Part shown: piece by piece, positions 23,011 through 34,540 of the stretch
How the letters are laid out: the number at the start of each line of letters is the position of its first letter
Position numbering within the stretch: the stretch's first letter is position 1
Assembly: GCA_963556495.2 (NCBI GenBank)
Contig: OY747717.1
Location: 2,938,501 to 3,002,500 of the forward strand
Direction: 5' to 3'
Source: Valencia hispanica
Taxonomy: Eukaryota; Chordata; Actinopteri; Cyprinodontiformes; Valenciidae
Length of the DNA: 64,000 nucleotides
Made by a program: the position numbers and the translations under genes
The notes under the pieces: generated by a model
The model's input: the letters and a program-made list of their open reading frames with translations, nothing else
Databases searched by the model: none
Told to the model about the DNA's origin: nothing

Positions 23011-23420
23011 TAGGGATGTAAGAAAATATCGATACATCGTTATGTCGCAATGTTTTATGTCACAATATTGTATCGAAATTCAAAAGCAATGTATTGATTT
23101 GAAAAAACTATTTTTTTAAAGAATTTGAATGGAACCAATAAAGATTTTTGTAGTAAAATTTAAAAGTATGACTAGTGGTTTGTGGCTGTTTTCACCTTCT
23201 TCGTTCCAGTGGATCAACTAGATCTAGTAATAAAACTGGATGTTTTAAATTGGGAAACGGGTTGGAGCGTTTAAAATTCTGGGACAGTTTTTATAAGGTT
23301 AAATTAAGTTTTAAAAATCACAATATATCGTCTTACTCATAGGATCGCGATATATTTTATCGGCTTCCCTGTATTTTGATACGTATTGTATCGCCAGATT
23401 TTTACCAATACACATCCCTA
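23011..23420 (+). mobile_element. complete hAT-like family A copy with perfect 8-bp TSD
   Basis: 410 bp, beginning tagggatgtaagaaaatatc and ending acacatccct plus A. The octamer gagttaat lies on both sides (23003-23010 and 23421-23428). This is the clearest evidence that family A belongs to the hAT superfamily. Non-coding, no transposase. Confidence 0.9.
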
Positions 23421-23727
23421 GAGTTAATAGAATAAAAGTGATTCACAATTACTGTTTTTTTTAGCTGTAATTATGTCAACAAGCTGAAAATGTCTAAATG
23501 TTACAATTTTCACCGTAGAAACACGCTGATTATGGCTAAATTTTAGACCACAACCAATTTGCGATTTGTGTTTGAAATAAACAAATGTGTGCAGTTGAGT
23601 TCCCAGTGGACCTCCGATATTTTGTTGGGGTTAGGGATCGCAGCTGCCCACAAATACCTGAGACCTCCTCTAAAAACGCTTCTAACTGCCTATTTTAATA
23701 CTTCAAACACCAAATATATCTTAATAT

Positions 23728-24122
23728 TAGGGATGTGTATCTGTGAGAATCTTGGGATACGATATGTATCACACGATACAGGGGAGACTATATAATATAT
23801 CGCGATACTATGAGTAAGACGATATATTGTGATTTTTAAAACTGAATTTAACTGTAGAAAAACTGTCCCATCATTCTAAACACTCCAACCTGTTTCATAC
23901 TTTAACACATCCAGTTTTATTACTAGATCTAGTTGATGCACTGGAACAAAGAAGGTGAAAACAGCCACAAACTACAAAATACATTTATATTTACTACAAT
24001 AATTACTGTCATAAATGGTTCTATTCAAATTCAAAAAAAAAAAAAAGATATATATTGCTTTCGAATATTGATACAATATCGTGACATAAAACATCGCGAT
24101 ATATCGGTGTATCGATATTTTT
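23728..24122 (-). mobile_element. hAT-like family A copy, right end eroded
   Basis: Begins tagggatgtgtatctgtg and contains gagtaagacgatatattgtg, ttattactagatctagttga and tatcggtgtatcgatatttt. The expected tacatccct terminus is lost. Non-coding. Confidence 0.8.
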
Positions 24123-25062
24123 AAAAACTAAATATGCATAAAATACGCACAGTGGAAACCTTCTGAGCGCTAACACAGAAGCTAACATCTACAGTTTTCC
24201 TGATCTCCGCTTTTGGGGTTCAGCCAATCAGCATCCTGGAAATTGAATTTTGCTCCTGGATTGGCTGCTTTTGCAAACGTGAGCCAATAGCGTGTCAAGT
24301 AGCATTGTGCCGAGGTATTGCTGCCTGCTGAACTGCATTTTCTTTAAAAAAAAAAAAAAAAAAAAATGTTGTTATGCTCTATAAATAAATAAAAATCCCC
24401 AAACTGGTTGAATTACTCACATTTTGAGTAATCTGGATTTACATTCCACAGAAAAATCAACATTTCAGAGCTTTTTTTTCTTCCAGTGTCACTGAAAATT
24501 AGCATAAGTAATATCTCCTCCTAAGCCATATTTTAGATTCTGTGCTGTTGTCTAGTCATGACTATTTTTTTTGTTTGTTGACCCGGACACCCAGAGGAAC
24601 GAGCAGCCGGTAACGGGTCGGACCCACGGAGGATTTACTGTGACTCCTTTCTCCAGATATTTAGTCCGTCAACTCAGATTTCCTGCTTGTTGGGTTTGAA
24701 CCGGGATCAGACAGACGTGGAGTGGTTGGAACGGCTGTTCATATTTAGACCGCATCATAAAAGGACATCTGGGGGACACTGAAGTCTGTTTTTAGGCGAA
24801 TAATCTTTGGGTTTCAGATATTCTCTATTATATCCACTGAAACGTGTTTAAAGTGAAACAGAAGGAAGCCTCAGTTTCAGAGAATCAGCTCCGGCGGAGC
24901 AGGAAAACATCCGGTGATGCAACTCTGGTGTAATGGCTGCACAGCAGGAACGGGGTCAAAGGTTAAAGAAGGATTAAGTGTGGTTTAACGTCGCTGTTCT
25001 GATGATTTTACTGGAAATTAATAAAAAGTAACCCAAGGAAAAATGTTTTGAAGCTCTAACGT
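24123..25062. other. intron 1 sequence, nothing recognised
   Basis: No gene. A poly-A run of about 23 lies at 24343-24365. The rest is single-copy within the window. Confidence 0.5.
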
Positions 25063-25830
25063 ATGGCTGGGCGATATGGCCTCAAATCTATACTGCGATA
25101 TAATCTGAAGCATATTTATTGAGATATAATGTTTTTTAACATTCTCGCTTACCAGATACCTTGCAGCAGAACAAGCACTTCGTAAAAGTATAGAAACCAA
25201 TTTAAAGAACATTAATTGTGCAAAATGTATTTTAAAATATACAAATGCTTTCAGGTCATTTTTAAATCTTTGTCCAAACAATGCAACAGAAAATATTCTC
25301 ATAACAAATAAAGATGAAGATCTTTTAAATAAAATGCAAGTTACATGTTTTGAAAACAAAATTCTAAATAGTTCGGACAGAAGTGCAAAATATAAAATGA
25401 AAAATAAAATGTCTTCCTGCTTTCCTGACTACTTATTTATTAATTTAATATTGCACAAAATAAATCTGCACATATTTGAACTTAGAATGCTTAAACAGAT
25501 TTTATTTCCTTTAAATGAAAAAAAACAGGCTTTAAACTTGCAGTATCCAGTGTAAATATGAACATCAGTGTTGATTTTATATTGCCTTTATTACTATTTA
25601 TTTTTAACCTTTTTTATTGTACGGGTGTGTATGTGCTTGGTTTTGTATTGGGCTCGTGCTGACGTATTAATCTGCAAACGAAGTTCCTAACGAATAATTA
25701 AAGTGAATTTGATTGATTCGAGTAAAGGAAGTGGAGCTTGATGACATCATCAACAAGCGCAATCGGGGTCGGCCGATAGTTTAAAAATCTCTGCTGTTGG
25801 CTAATTGTATATAATTTCTGCCTTATACCG
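25063..25830 (+). mobile_element. hAT-like family B copy
   Basis: Begins tatggctgggcgatatggcc and follows the family order, with ccttgcagcagaacaag, gaacattaattgtgcaaaat and gatgacatcatcaacaagcg. The far side has ggtcggccgatag and ttgtatataatttctgcct. The terminal few bases are eroded. Non-coding. Confidence 0.8.
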
Positions 25831-26273
25831 TTTATATCGGACACTACTGCTCTAAAGCTGTATGTGTTTGGATTTAAACTACTGGCCCTTACAGAAGTAT
25901 TCACACTGCGTAATGCACTTTTTTTTAACGTTTTGGTCACAACCACAAACCTTTTGTAGCATTTTCCTGGGATTTTAATGTGACAGATGTGCGGCTGATT
26001 TCTGGTACCTCTGAATAAAATCCGAGGGTGCCACTGGAGGAGCTGCAGAGATCCAAACCTCATGAGGGAAAACCTGTCAGTTGGCCGTTTGTAGAAATCA
26101 CCATGCGGAACCATGAAACACGGTGGTGGCAGCATAGTGCTGTGTTGAAGCAGGTCAAAGAAAACCTGTTAGAGGCTGCAGATGAGCTGAGACTGGGGTG
26201 GAGGCTCACCTTCCAGCAGGACGGTCACGCTGAACATACAGCCAGACATATTATGGGATGGTTTAGATAAAAG

Positions 26274-27330
26274 AAGGGCTGTCAAACAAAACTTTTTAAC
26301 CTTATTAATCACAGGGTAGCTGGGAATTAATCACGATTAATTAACATTCCTAAATATGAATGAAAAAGTAACATTTTCGGTGTAAATAAAGGACAAAACC
26401 GGAAGCTGCTGCTCTTTTGTTGTTTTAAGGAAATACAGTAGAGATCCATGGAACTTTTCTTTTAAACTCCACTGTCACATTTTTTAACTTTTTATCTTTT
26501 AGCCAGTTGCTACGACAAACTGGTTAACATTTTCTGAATGTAAAGCCGACCGTTTCTTATTAATATTGGATAACACTGAGCGTCCTCTTCATGGAATTAT
26601 ATCCTACAACAACAGTGTCTTCAGTCAGAGGTGTCTTCAGGTTTGCTGCAACACAGACTGCTACAGGAGATCTTTCCTGCCCACAGCCATCAGGATCTAC
26701 AACAATTCCTTAAAGAATTAAATAGTATGAGCTACAACATTTATTTTCTCTCTGGGATCAATAAAGTTTTCTGAATAATAGAAAAATTATTTGTTTATCA
26801 ACAATTATTATTGTTGATAATTATTTGTTTATGTGTGCGCCAATGGTTTGACACAGAACCTTTACGTTACTCCCTGGTTCCCACTGTTATTATTTGCAGT
26901 TATCTTGCAGCTGCAGTGTTGGTTAGCTATGTTAGCTTGTTTGTTAGCTTAGCAAGGCTTAGCTGATGTGAAGTAATCGCTGCACATTTTTAATCATCTG
27001 CTCGTTCCAATCACTTCTTCTGCAACCAAAAACGTCTTTTGTTTGCCTTGAAAGGGGCGAGTCGATGGATTGCACGTTTTGTTGTTTTTAATCAAAGCGA
27101 CCAGGAGCACAAGACATAATCACGTCTCTTTCTGCAGCAGAGCGGGGAGTGACGTGAACCAATAATCCCTAAGAGACGTTCACATGGAACCACGGAAACC
27201 ATGCTGTTTAAGTGACGAAATGTGGGATAAAAAGGGCGGGTCATTCTGTGCTTGGGTTAATTGCGTAGAAAATAAAAATAAGCGCGTTAATTCTACAAAT
27301 TAATTGACCTGTGTTAATTTTGACAGCCCT
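26274..27330. mobile_element. hAT element with AGGGCTGTC ends
   Basis: Left end aagggctgtcaaacaaaac and right end ttaattttgacagccct form TIRs. The 9-bp string agataaaag flanks both sides (26265-26273 and 27331-27339), consistent with an 8-bp hAT target duplication plus one shared base. 1,057 bp. Inside is a LINE tail (26577-26775). No transposase. Confidence 0.9.
26577..26775 (+). mobile_element. L2-type LINE 3' tail carried inside the hAT element
   Basis: Closely parallels 20360-20572: cgtcctcttcatggaattat, caacagtgtcttcagtcaga, tttgctgcaacacagactgc, ctacaggagatctttcctgc, ending tctgggatcaataaagtttt. 5'-truncated, non-coding. Confidence 0.85.
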
Positions 27331-27600
27331 AGATAAAAGCATATTTATGGATTAGAATAGCCTGGTCAAAGTTCAGACCTGAATCCAGCTGGATGTTCTC
27401 AGACAGAGCTTGAGATGTTTTGTGTAGAAGAATGGATCAAAATGTCTTTAGACGTTTAAAGCTGGTGGAGACAGAGCGCCGACTCGGGGGCGCTGAAAAC
27501 AAATGCACGCCACACTTTTATTATGCACCAGTTTGTGTTGGTTTGTCACATATAAATCCAGATCAAGAGGCCTGAAGTTTTTTTTTTTTTTTTTTTATTG

Positions 27601-28343
27601 CGACAAAATGTGAAAAAGTTCAAGCAGTTCTTTAAAAAAAAGAAGAAGATCCGATCAAAAAGGTTTCATTTAGCTGATGAAGTGATAAAAACGATTTTAC
27701 AGGATAAAAAAAAAAGTCCTGATCTTTGTTTCAGAACCAGAGATCTTTTGAAAGTCCAGTTGGACACGATTCAGACGGACCTGTTCTTTTAGTTAAACAG
27801 TTTTCTGGGATTAAATCGGTCTCCATCAGTGTTCAGACCGTGACAGGTCAGAGGTCACAGGTCGCTCTCCGTGTCCTCCTCCGTCTTGGCGTTCGGAGCG
27901 CCGCCCGTCTGCACCCAGCTTCAATAATTGACGTGGAGCGGCGACCATCTTAGCTGCTCTGGCACGGTTTTGGCGCCAGCTGGTGCGTTGCCTCGGCAAC
28001 AGGGTCCCCACGACCCGCGGCGGCTCTCCAGCGACACGTCGTAACACGGCCAAACTTTCTGACACATGAATGTGAGGCAGCCATCTTAGAGGAGGAGGAG
28101 AGGCGGCGATGAAGATGATGATTTATTTATGGGGACTGGATGGAAGGGGCGGGGCTTCCAGGGTCCAACCATCAAGCTGCAGCCGATGATGTCGGAGCAT
28201 CTTTTCATTTCTCAGCAGATAGACAGAGCTCATTGGTGGATTGTTCCGACCCAGAGGTCCGATTGGCCGAGTGCCTTGTAGCGGGTGTTCTGATTGGCTG
28301 CCAGCCATTAGTTTGTATGTTTTCCTTGTTTTCATATTAAAAT
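27601..28343. other. intron 1 sequence, nothing recognised
   Basis: No gene. Bases 27840-28070 are GC-richer and carry chance open frames. Nothing else is identifiable. Confidence 0.45.
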
Positions 28344-28402
28344 GAGATGCGGATGGATGGATAGATGGATGGATGGATGAATGAATGGATGGATGGATGG
28401 CT
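28344..28402. repeat. short GGAT microsatellite
   Basis: About 60 bp of ggatggat with a gaatgaat interruption. Confidence 0.95.
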
Positions 28403-28668
28403 CCTCCTCCTCCAGTCCGTTTTAGGACTGCAGACAAAGGCAGAGTGATGACTGGATGTTGTACGAAGCCATTTGGCTGCCTGACAGCTCATTAAGTTGT
28501 TTTATTAATAATCAATGATGAATCAATTAACAACAGGCTGAAAGTTACACACACACAGCTGCTGTCTGGTGGCAGCCCAGTTTAGACTGGTTTCCAGTCC
28601 GGTTCCTGTCAGGGGGAACCTTCATGTGGGAAAACCTGGAGCTGCTGAAGCTCAGGATGGAAAGACTT

Positions 28669-28830
28669 CCTTCCTTCCCTCATTTCCCTCCTTCCTTACT
28701 TCATTCTTTCCTTTCCTTGCTTCCTTCTCTCATTTCCCTCCTTCCTTACTTTGTTCCTTCCTTTCCTTGCTTCCTTCCATCCATCATTTACCTCCTACCT
28801 TCCTTCCATTTCTTTCTCTCTCTCTCTCTG
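28669..28830. repeat. polypyrimidine CTTC/CCTT repeat
   Basis: About 160 bp of CTTCC and CTTTC variants with a duplicated block tctcatttccctccttcctt, ending in (TC)n at 28813-28828. Confidence 0.9.
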
Positions 28831-29133
28831 CGTTGGTCCACTTCTGTCCTCTCACTAACGATCGCTGGCAGTCGGCAGCATGTGGCAGTAATTAAATCAA
28901 AGGAAGCCGCTGAAAGAGAGACGAGGGGGAGAAGAAGAAGAAAACCGTTTTCCTGGTTTTACAAGGAAAAAAAAAATCTTGGCAGCTGAAGGAAAAATGG
29001 TCGGCTAATAAAAACGAGCGTGGAGGAGACTCGTAAAGAGCCGTCACCTGTGGAGACGTGTTTTTGTTTACCCGGCCTGGAAAACCTGCAGAGTGTCACT
29101 CCTGTTGTGATCAGCTCTGGAAACATGGAACCC
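28831..29133. other. intron 1 sequence between two repeats
   Basis: Single-copy. The stretch 28855-28925 (gatcgctggcagtcggcagc, gtggcagtaattaaatcaaa) is complex enough to be regulatory, but nothing more can be said. Confidence 0.4.
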
Positions 29134-30345
29134 AGATTCATTATGAGATGGAGTGATACATAGATGGATGGAGTGATACATAGATGGATTGAGTGATTCA
29201 TAGATGGATTGAGTGATAAATGGATGGATGGAGTGATACATGGATGGATGGAGTGATACATGGATGGATGGAGTGCTACATGGATGGATGGAGTGCTACA
29301 TGGATGGATTGAGTGCTACATGGATGGATTGAGTGCTACATGGATGGATGGAGTGCTACATGGATGGATGGAGTGCTACATGGATGGATGGAGTGATACA
29401 TGGATGGATGGAGTGATACATGGATGGATGGAGTGATACATGGATGGATGGAGTGATACATAGATGGATGGAGTGATACATGGATGGATGGAGTGATTCA
29501 TAGATGGATGGAGTGATTCATAGATGGATGGAGTGATGCGTGGATGGATGGAGTGATGCGTGGCTGGATGGAGTGATGCGTGGCTGGATCGAGTGATACG
29601 TGGATGGATGGAGTGATACATGGATGGATGGAGTGATTCATAGATGGATGGAGTGATACATAGATGGATGGAGTGATGCGTGGCTGGATGGAGTGATACG
29701 TGGATGATGGAGTGATACATGGATGGATGGAGTGATTCAAAGATGGATGGAGTGACGCGTGGCTGGATGGAGTGATAAATGGATGGAGTGATACATGAAT
29801 GAAGGGATTGATGGAGTGATACATGGATGGAGTGATACGTGAATGACGGGATGGGTGGAGTGATAAATGGATGGAGTGATACGTGAATGACGGGATGGGT
29901 GGAGTGATAAATGGATGGAGTGATACGTGAATGACGGGATGGATGGAGTGATAAATGGATGGAGTGATACGTGAATGACGGGATGGATGGAGTGATAAAT
30001 GATGGAGTGATACATGAATGAAGGGATAGATGGAGTGATACGTGGCTGGATGGAGTGACACGTGGCTGGATGGAGTGATACGTGGCTGGATGGAGTAACA
30101 CTTGGCTGGATGGAGTGATACGTGGCTGGATGGAGTGATAATTGGATGGAGTGATACATGAATGAAGGGATTGATGGAGTGATAAATGGATGGAGTGATA
30201 TGTGAATGACGGGATGGATGGAGTGATAAATGGATGGAGTGATATGTGAATGACGGGATGGATGGAGTGATATGTGAATGACGGGATGGATGGAGTGATA
30301 AATGGATGGATGGAGTGATGCATGGATGAATGGGTGGATGGATAA
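29134..30345. repeat. 1.2-kb satellite based on GGATGGAGTGATACAT
   Basis: The proximal part (29140-29760) is a 20-bp unit, atggatggagtgatacatgg, with point variants (gatgcgtggctgg, gattcatag, gtgctacat). The distal part (29760-30300) shifts to a longer higher-order unit combining gataaatggatggagtgat with acgtgaatgacgggatgg. Minus-strand frames of 187-315 codons of the I/H/P/S/T type are repeat artefacts. Confidence 0.95.
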
Positions 30346-30479
30346 ATCAGGTCTGTTTGCAGAACAAATGATCAAATCTACTTTTTCAACATTTTCAAGA
30401 TGAATTCTCTTTTAGTGTCAAAGGTGTGAATATCTATGTGTTATTTGTAATGAAACAGAAATAGTTGAAATAAGATGAG

Positions 30480-30665
30480 AGCCCCTGCTGGAGGCGGGGT
30501 TATCATGTCTGGAGGCCCTTTGTGCTGCTATGGCCATTCATCTCCATCTCAGGCTGGGCTCATAAAGCCACACAATGCTGGCTGGAGTCTTCCTCTCTGT
30601 GTGCCGCTTTATGAGATGAGGAGAAGCCTCCCGATTTCCTGCCTCTGGAGAAATGAGAGATATTT
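30480..30665. promoter_or_regulatory. candidate conserved non-coding element
   Basis: A complex single-copy block between a satellite and a transposon. It contains SOX-like ccctttgtgctgc and cacacaatgctgg, tatggccattcatctcc, gctcataaagccac and ctttatgagatgagg. The texture resembles deeply conserved vertebrate enhancers. No alignment was possible, so this is a candidate only. Confidence 0.35.
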
Positions 30666-30931
30666 ATGAAATTGAAACTTTCTTTAAAAAAAAGAAGAAG
30701 AAAGAAATGGAGTCGATGTTTTTACAGGGCACTGGAAAAGTATTCACAGCCGTTTTAAACTCCTTCACGTGTTGTTCTGTTGCAGCTAAAAACTTTAAAT
30801 ATATTTCTCTGGGAATTCTTGGAACTGACCAAAACAAACGAGGGCGTTAATGTCGAGTACAAGGAAAGCAGTGGATGGTTCTGAACATTTTATTACCAAT
30901 AAAAATCAACAGCACAGCAGGCGTTTGTGCT

Positions 30932-31423
30932 GTATCACAATACAGGGGATACGATATTTTGCGATACTATGAGTGAGACAATATATCGTGATTTTAAAAA
31001 AAGAAAGAATTTAACTGTAGAAAAATTGTCACTCCAACCTGTTTCATACTTTTACACATCCAGTTTTATTACTAGATCTAGTTGATTCGCTGGAATCCAA
31101 TGTTATATTCCATGTTTGTTTGTTTTTGTTTTTTAAATCACCAAATCTTGTAAAGCACCTTAAATTACCCTGTTGTTGAAAGTGTTGCTATACAAAGAAA
31201 ATTGCCTTGCCTTGGAACGAAGAAGGTGAACACAGCAACCAACTACCAGTCATACTATTAATTTTACTACAAAAATTACTGTCATCCGTAATGGTTCTAT
31301 TCAAATCCTATAAAATAACATAAAAATCGATACATTGCTTTTGAATATCGATACAATATCGCGGCATAAAATATCGCGATATATCGGCGAATCGATATGT
31401 TTTTTTTTTTTTTTACATCCCTA
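30932..31423 (-). mobile_element. hAT-like family A copy with a LINE/SINE tail insertion
   Basis: The start is eroded (tatcacaatacaggggatac). The family blocks gatactatgagtgagaca, ttattactagatctagttga and tatcgcgatatatcggcg follow, and it ends tttacatccct. A foreign segment at 31096-31217 interrupts it. Confidence 0.8.
31096..31217 (+). mobile_element. short LINE/SINE tail insertion
   Basis: Contains cttgtaaagcaccttaaatt and gctatacaaagaaaattgcc, the conserved 3' end of a fish retroposon family (intact relatives have 'aaagcaccttgag...ggcgctatataaataaaattga'). A 5-bp repeat, tggaa, sits at each junction. It interrupts the family A element between tgattcgctggaa and cgaagaaggtga. Confidence 0.65.
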
Positions 31424-31946
31424 GTCGATATCTATACATATCACGATATAAAACAAATAAATATTTAACATTTCCTGGTACTATTTGAAGATGTCAGAAG
31501 GTTATTTTTGCTTTAATGATTTATTTTCAAAAGTTGAACACGTCATAAAACGTTATTCAACAGTTTCGTAAAAATTTATGAATTTTAGCGATGGGGATTA
31601 AATATAAAAATCTTCGATTTTTATCAAGCCAAAGTACTTAAAAAAAAAAAAATCATGAATTGAAAAAATGTCCCTTTCTATTCTTAAAAAGAAATTACAA
31701 ATGACATAAAATATATTTTTAAACTTGCTTTTATTGTAATCCTCCCTTCTAGGAGTTGACCTGAATTCAAAGTCCAAATGAATACTCACTATATAACAAA
31801 ATGGTAGGCCTTTGGCGGGCTGACATCACTTTAAACTATGGAAACCCATAAATTGGTGATATTTTTTTTTTCGATATTCCAAAAAACTAATATTCAATCA
31901 ATAGAAAATTCAATAAATCGATATAATTGTATATCGCCTAGCCCTA
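31424..31946. mobile_element. possible hAT-like element ending GCCTAGCCCTA
   Basis: AT-rich block bounded by tcgatatctatacatatcac and tgtatatcgcctagccct. The right end looks like a hAT terminus, the left is uncertain. No coding capacity. Confidence 0.4.
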
Positions 31947-32089
31947 CCAGGCCGCGTCCTGGAGGAAGCTGAAGCTCCGCTCCCCCCAGCCTCAGGTCCT
32001 CTGGATTCAGCTCCATCAACTCTTGACCGGCTTCCCCACAGCATGATGCTGCCTCCACCGTGTTCCCCAGTGTAGAGGGTGTGTCAACA

Positions 32090-32481
32090 CCGATATATCG
32101 CAATATTTTATTTCCCGATATTGTATCGATATTCAAAAGCAAAGTGTCTGTGTTTTTTAAAATTTTTTGTGGATTTGAATGGAACCATTAATGATGACAG
32201 TAATTTTTGTAGTAAAATGTAAAAGCATAACTGGTAGTTTTGTTGCTGTTTTCACCTTATTTGTTCCAGTGGATCAACTAGATCTAGTAATAAGACTGGA
32301 TGTTAAAGTATGAAACAGGTTGGAGTGTTTAGAAACCTGGGACGGTTTTTCTACAGTCAAATTCAGTAAAAAAAAAAATCACAATATATCGTCTTACTCA
32401 TAGTATCGCAATTTATCGAATCGTCTCCCCTGTATCGCGAAACGTATCGCATCACCAGATATTTACAAATACACATCCCTA
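32090..32481 (+). mobile_element. hAT-like family A copy, left end eroded
   Basis: Contains gatatatcgcaatattttat, agtggatcaactagatctag, atcgtcttactcatagtatc and ends tacacatccct. The left terminus is degenerate. Confidence 0.85.
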
Positions 32482-33572
32482 GTCAACATGTAAGTTTCCT
32501 ACCGTGTTTAGCTTTTTGGGCTGCTCTGACGCTGAGATCAGATACGAACGAGGGGACTTCTGAAAGCTAGTTTTGTTGCACTGGATTTTATTTAGGAGCG
32601 TCGGAGTAAACGATGCCGAATGCATGTGAACGCCACACAAATCAGACTTGAGTTTCTCATAAACTGACAAGCATCCAGTACTCTGATTTCTGTTTGAAGG
32701 CTGCTGTTTTGTTTTAGCAGTCTGCTAAATGTGGTTTAGACTCTTCCTGTGGAGTAGGACCCGGTCCTAGCTAATATAGCACACAGACTCTGAGCTAATT
32801 CAGGGTCGTTAGTGGTCAATTAAAACTCTGTGACATCACTGGCTGTCTGATTCTTTGATTTCGTGGCTCCTGGCAGGACCAGACGCCATATTGAATTCAT
32901 TTACAGGCCGCGGTGTAAACACGGCACACGACCGGACGCTCTGCTGCTTCTCCTTCTTCTCCTTTTATGCCTCTTTGCTTCTGGACTTTTCCTTTTTTCT
33001 GGTTCGATTAAAGACATTAAACGAAACAATCTCATTTTTTCACATCTGGTGTAGCATCTCCAACATTTGGCTCTCTACTGTTGTTTCGGCTCATTTTTTC
33101 CCTTGTTTTCATGGCTGAATGTGAATCATACGGATTCTAACTGTTTCACACTTGATAGTTTGAGCTTTTGTACCGACTATTTGTTTCCATTATGGTGCAC
33201 CGTTTGTTCCAACCTTGAGAGTTGATGATTTTCTACAACCTACTTATGGTCTACTGTAAGGAAATGGGGTTTTATGACTCACAATCAACCATTTTCACCA
33301 GCGGGACGGCACTTTTATTTATTTTGATTGGATCAGCTATCTTAATATTTCATATATCATGAGGTAAGTGGTTCAAGCTGGGATAGGAACATGAAAATGG
33401 AAATACGATGCAACGTCCGGGAACACTTGGTTGAAATTGGAGCATTTTTATAACTATTTATTTCATGATAAAAATTAAACAGATTATTTAATAAATGGGT
33501 AGGAAACAAGAGCAGCTCAATATATTAACTCTTAATCAGCATTTAAATTGCAAACGAGTGCTTAGATGCAAT
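32482..33572. other. intron 1 sequence, nothing recognised
   Basis: No gene or recognised repeat. The open frame at 32855-33118 is hydrophobic and pyrimidine-rich, without a domain. Confidence 0.5.
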
Positions 33573-34176
33573 TAGTAGTGGGCGATATAAAAAGGTAGAA
33601 ATGGTAGATTTTGACCATTGCGGCCTACCTCGATTGCGCATTTTGATGATGTCATCAAGCTGTCATCAACGAGGATGAATACTGATGTTCAGTGTTCATA
33701 TTTTACGCTAGATATTGCAAGTTTAACATTTGTTGTTTTCCATTTTACGGAAAAGAAACCTGTTCGAACTTGAAGCATTTTTAATTCAATCATGTGCAGC
33801 TTTATTTTTGTGCGACATTAAATTTATAAATCAGGAAGGCAGACAATTTTGAACTTTGTGTTTTCATAACATTTAGCTTTTAATTTATTTAAAAAAAAAC
33901 ATCTATGTATGTTTTGAGAATTTTTGTGTTGCATTTTTTTGGAAAAATATTTTAATATTTGTTTTTAATGCTTTTTTTTTTTACAATAAATGTTCTTTAA
34001 ATGGCATTCTATACTTTTTAGAAGTTGGTCTATCTATCTGGAAAGTGAGAATGTTCATAAACTGTCATTTTGACATATATAAAGAGAAGAAAAGAATGTA
34101 TCGCAATAGATATCGTTACCGCACACGCTTTAGATAATATTGCAATATAGATTTGAGCCCATAGCGCCCAGCCCTA
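33573..34176 (-). mobile_element. best-preserved hAT-like family B copy
   Basis: Begins tagtagtgggcgatataa and ends atagcgcccagcccta. The flanking octamers gatgcaat (33565-33572) and catgcaat (34177-34184) match at 7 of 8, the hAT target-duplication length. Internal order matches the other B copies in reverse. 604 bp, non-coding. Confidence 0.88.
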
Positions 34177-34494
34177 CATGCAATATTTGGTTTGCATGTC
34201 TTAATCAACGGTCTCTGACCGTATGTTTACTTTCATGCAGAAGCGGACAGAAAATGGTGGAGAAACTGCAACGAAGGAAAATGTGTCCAGACCCGGAGTT
34301 TAAAAATAAGTTCTTGGAGTCAAAAAAGAAAAATGAAGAAATGAAACCAGTAAACCACCAGTTTGCCCAGTAAAAACACACCTAACGGATCTCATCATAT
34401 ACATGCTGATGACCATTTACTTTTTTGGGAAATACGAATTTGTTTGACGAGTAATTGAACATAATCGACCCGGTCGGTCGTGTCCCGATTGACT
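34177..34494. other. intron 1 sequence, nothing recognised
   Basis: Contains a short lysine-rich open frame (ending 34373, QKMVEKLQRRKMCPDPEF...) with no recognisable domain and no splice context I can support. Confidence 0.4.
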
Positions 34495-34540
34495 TAATTT
34501 CCCCTCTGTGATCAATGAAGTATTTCTGAATTTGAATTCA
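34495..34540 (+). mobile_element. L2-type LINE tail fragment
   Basis: The string acttaatttcccctctgtga followed by tcaatgaagtatttctgaat parallels the tails at 20530-20572 and 26745-26775. Confidence 0.6.

Larger units (their letters stand above)
25886..27600 (+). mobile_element. Tc1-like element relic interrupted by a hAT element
   Basis: The left end (cagaagtattcacact, ttggtcacaaccacaaacc) and right end (aaaacaaatgcacgccacac, ttgtgttggtttgtcacata) are those of a common fish Tc1/mariner-like family. Between them the transposase relic reads ENLLEAADELRLGWRLTFQQ followed by DGHAEHTARHIMGWFR and, after the insertion, W..QS.DLNPA, the DDE-type signature region (QDND.KHT, W..QSPDLNPIE in intact relatives). 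Stops and indels make it non-functional. The hAT copy at 26274-27330 splits it. Confidence 0.75.
30722..32085 (-). mobile_element. second Tc1-like relic, broken by later insertions
   Basis: The left terminus (gcactggaaaagtattcaca ... accaataaaaatcaacag ... caggcgtttgtgctgt) and the block at 31950-32068 (tgaagctccgctccccccag, cttccccacagcatgatgct, gcctccaccgtgttccccag) belong to the same family as 25886-27600, with the transposase on the minus strand. The middle is missing or replaced by other elements at 30932-31946. Confidence 0.6.

Noticed and set aside
29376..30323. 315-codon minus-strand open frame rich in His, Ser, Ile and Pro
   Set aside because: It lies wholly in a GGAT-type satellite; the composition follows from the repeat unit and no start or splice context supports a gene.
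29134..30345. Regularly spaced repeats that could suggest a CRISPR array
   Set aside because: The units are contiguous with no unique spacers, and the window is eukaryotic.
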